Shown: piece after piece, positions 62,635 through 64,000 of the stretch
How the letters are laid out: every line of letters starts with the position of its first letter
Position numbering within the stretch: position 1 is the first letter of the stretch
Origin: Piper betle
Taxonomy: Eukaryota; Streptophyta; Magnoliopsida; Piperales; Piperaceae
DNA length: 64,000 bases
NCBI GenBank assembly: GCA_033002965.1
Contig: JAURVB010012608.1
Span: forward strand, 310,001 to 374,000
Direction: 5' to 3'
Notes under the pieces: model-generated
The model's input: only the letters and a program-made list of their open reading frames with translations
What the model was told of the DNA's origin: nothing
The model's database searches: none
Made by a program: the position numbers and the translations under genes

Positions 62635-64000
62635 GAAGAACCAAACATGTATGTTATAATGCCAGTGAAGAACTCGAGATTGTCCACTGTTTAGTGCTTT
62701 GAAACAGAAGCTCATGCACAGCTCTTTTTACCTCTTTACTCTTCAAAATATAACCGGGGGAGCCTAAAAGCTTTGACCTCAACTCATTTGTGAAAATGAA
62801 CATTGAGTTCCACAGTAGGAGTTAGGAAGAACCTAGCAATAAAAGCGTTGGGTTTTATAGGCCTCCAAAAGGAACTCGAAATAGATGTCACAGACATCTC
62901 TTAATTTAAAAATTAATTCAACGAATAAGGTTTTCTCATTAGGACATATGGCAGTCACCGGTCACCTTCAAATATAATGTAGGATAAACTCAGTAATTTT
63001 CCTCATCATATATCATAACATCCAAATTATATTCTCCTCATCACATGTTAGGTCTACATGTTATAGTAAAGTTCGAGGAAACTCTAATTTGAGGGCAAAT
63101 TGAGGCAACACCAAAACCAACTAACCTTTGATACCAGCCTGTTAGGCTCTATTGCCCGTCAAGGGATTTTCTTAATATAAAAATTAGCTCAAAAAATAAA
63201 TTTTTTTATTAATTTATATATAAGTTATTAGTTACTTCCAAATATAGTGTGAGATAAACTCATCTATAAATATACATTTGTATGGTTGAACGAATGTAAT
63301 CATTGAGAATATCTATTGAACTTTTTCTAAAGTTATGAGCATACATACTCATTGAGAAACTCTATCGAAGTTGATTTCTTTGGTTGAATGGTAGTTTTGA
63401 TTGGTTTAGTAGATGGAATGGTCTGCTCTTAGTTAAACGAGTGTGACTGTTGAGCAGAGACATATATATTAGGCAATTAACTGATCAATTATGTTGAGTG
63501 GAAAAAAATACTGACCACTTATGTTCGCACTAAAAGAAGAATAAAGACTGGAATCGGTTTTCATGTTGGGGAAGATAAGGTTTAAGGCAGGCAGGTGAAG
63601 ACAAGTAAATCGGTTTATCTGCTCTCACCACTGTGGTACTCGTGAAGGAGCATCGAAAGGTAGTAGCAAAGCTCACCCAGTCATTGTCCAGTAAAAGAAA
63701 GCTATTAGTGAGGAAAACAAGTTTCTTAATTGCCAAATGAGTAGGTCACAAGTTACAATTTATGCGCGCAAATATGGGCTTTAGAGCTCTATTGTGAAAC
63801 TGTTATTAGAACACCAATCCACCTCCGCTGAAAATTATCTAAAATGAGTTTTTAGAGAAAATTGTTCTTTCTCAAATAACTGTACAAGCCTCGCATATGA
63901 TCTCTTCTTAGCTCCTCTTAGATTCAATCTCTTGTGATCACATATGGGAAAGAGAAGAGACCAACTTAACAACATTGCTCTTTATTTTAGAAGCCAAAAG
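62635..64000. other. Right end of window, repeat remnants only
   Basis: Two related blocks, about 62895-63000 and 63165-63260, share AAAAATTA(A/G)(T/C)TCAA, then TTTTT(T/C)ATTA, then TTCAAATATA/TTCCAAATATA and GATAAACTCA, a loose direct repeat typical of old dispersed transposon debris. No gene is recognised to position 64000. Confidence 0.45.

Overview
The window is nuclear DNA from a flowering plant, probably a eudicot. Genes are split by short AT-rich introns with GT/AG borders. Intergenic DNA is AT-rich and carries TA microsatellites and decayed transposons. The recognisable families are plant ones: a serine carboxypeptidase-like enzyme, a plasmodesmata-located DUF26 protein, an LRR-VIII-1 receptor kinase, an OVATE family protein, NAC-like and FAR1-like sequences. 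There are no operons, CRISPR arrays or convincing RNA genes. Exon borders were read by hand from conserved protein motifs and splice sites, so they are predictions.

Left part (1-26,000). An intact eight-exon serine carboxypeptidase-like gene (176-2384, +) is followed by a degenerate methylthioribose-1-phosphate isomerase (MTNA) pseudogene (2803-5183, -). Next is a perfectly preserved TFIIA gamma-subunit gene (6041-7929, -) with a (CCG)20 tract in its 5' leader. A PDLP-type gene (10477-12415, -) follows and carries a single-base frameshift. An LRR-VIII-1 receptor kinase (15388-21447, -) has two frameshifts and an HGD catalytic loop. A gutted tandem copy of it (22463-23680, -) has lost almost the whole kinase.

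Middle (26,073-50,415). Two direct copies of an approximately 11-kb unit (A, 26073-37073; B, 39471-50415) are separated by a 2.4-kb spacer. Each unit carries a DUF4602/C1orf131-like nucleolar protein gene, three copies of an unrecognised small lysine- and acid-rich gene family, and a NAC-like gene remnant. Two of the three small-gene copies form a near-perfect long inverted repeat with arms of about 0.75 kb. The DUF4602 gene is damaged in both units, but by different one-base indels: A loses its basic tail and B is cut in mid-protein. The spacer holds a FAR1/MULE-type SWIM fragment, a tandem array of GACTCGAGTC-containing units and a GC-rich patch.

Right part (50,416-64,000). A single-exon OVATE family protein gene (51624-52163, -) has a 761-bp non-autonomous hAT element inserted about 110 bp upstream of its start; the element has an exact 8-bp target duplication. 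A second degenerate Mutator-like element follows. Then comes an LDAH-like (lipid-droplet hydrolase) pseudogene (56304-60070, -) that keeps its catalytic motifs but has an in-frame stop, and a truncated glycine-rich A3 (XYPPX-repeat) fragment (62491-62634, +).

The genes do not form a pathway. The region reads as a decaying, duplication-prone euchromatic segment in which a few housekeeping genes (SCPL, TFIIA gamma, OFP) remain intact. Several of the frameshifts lie in homopolymers, so sequencing or assembly error must be excluded for the single-lesion cases.
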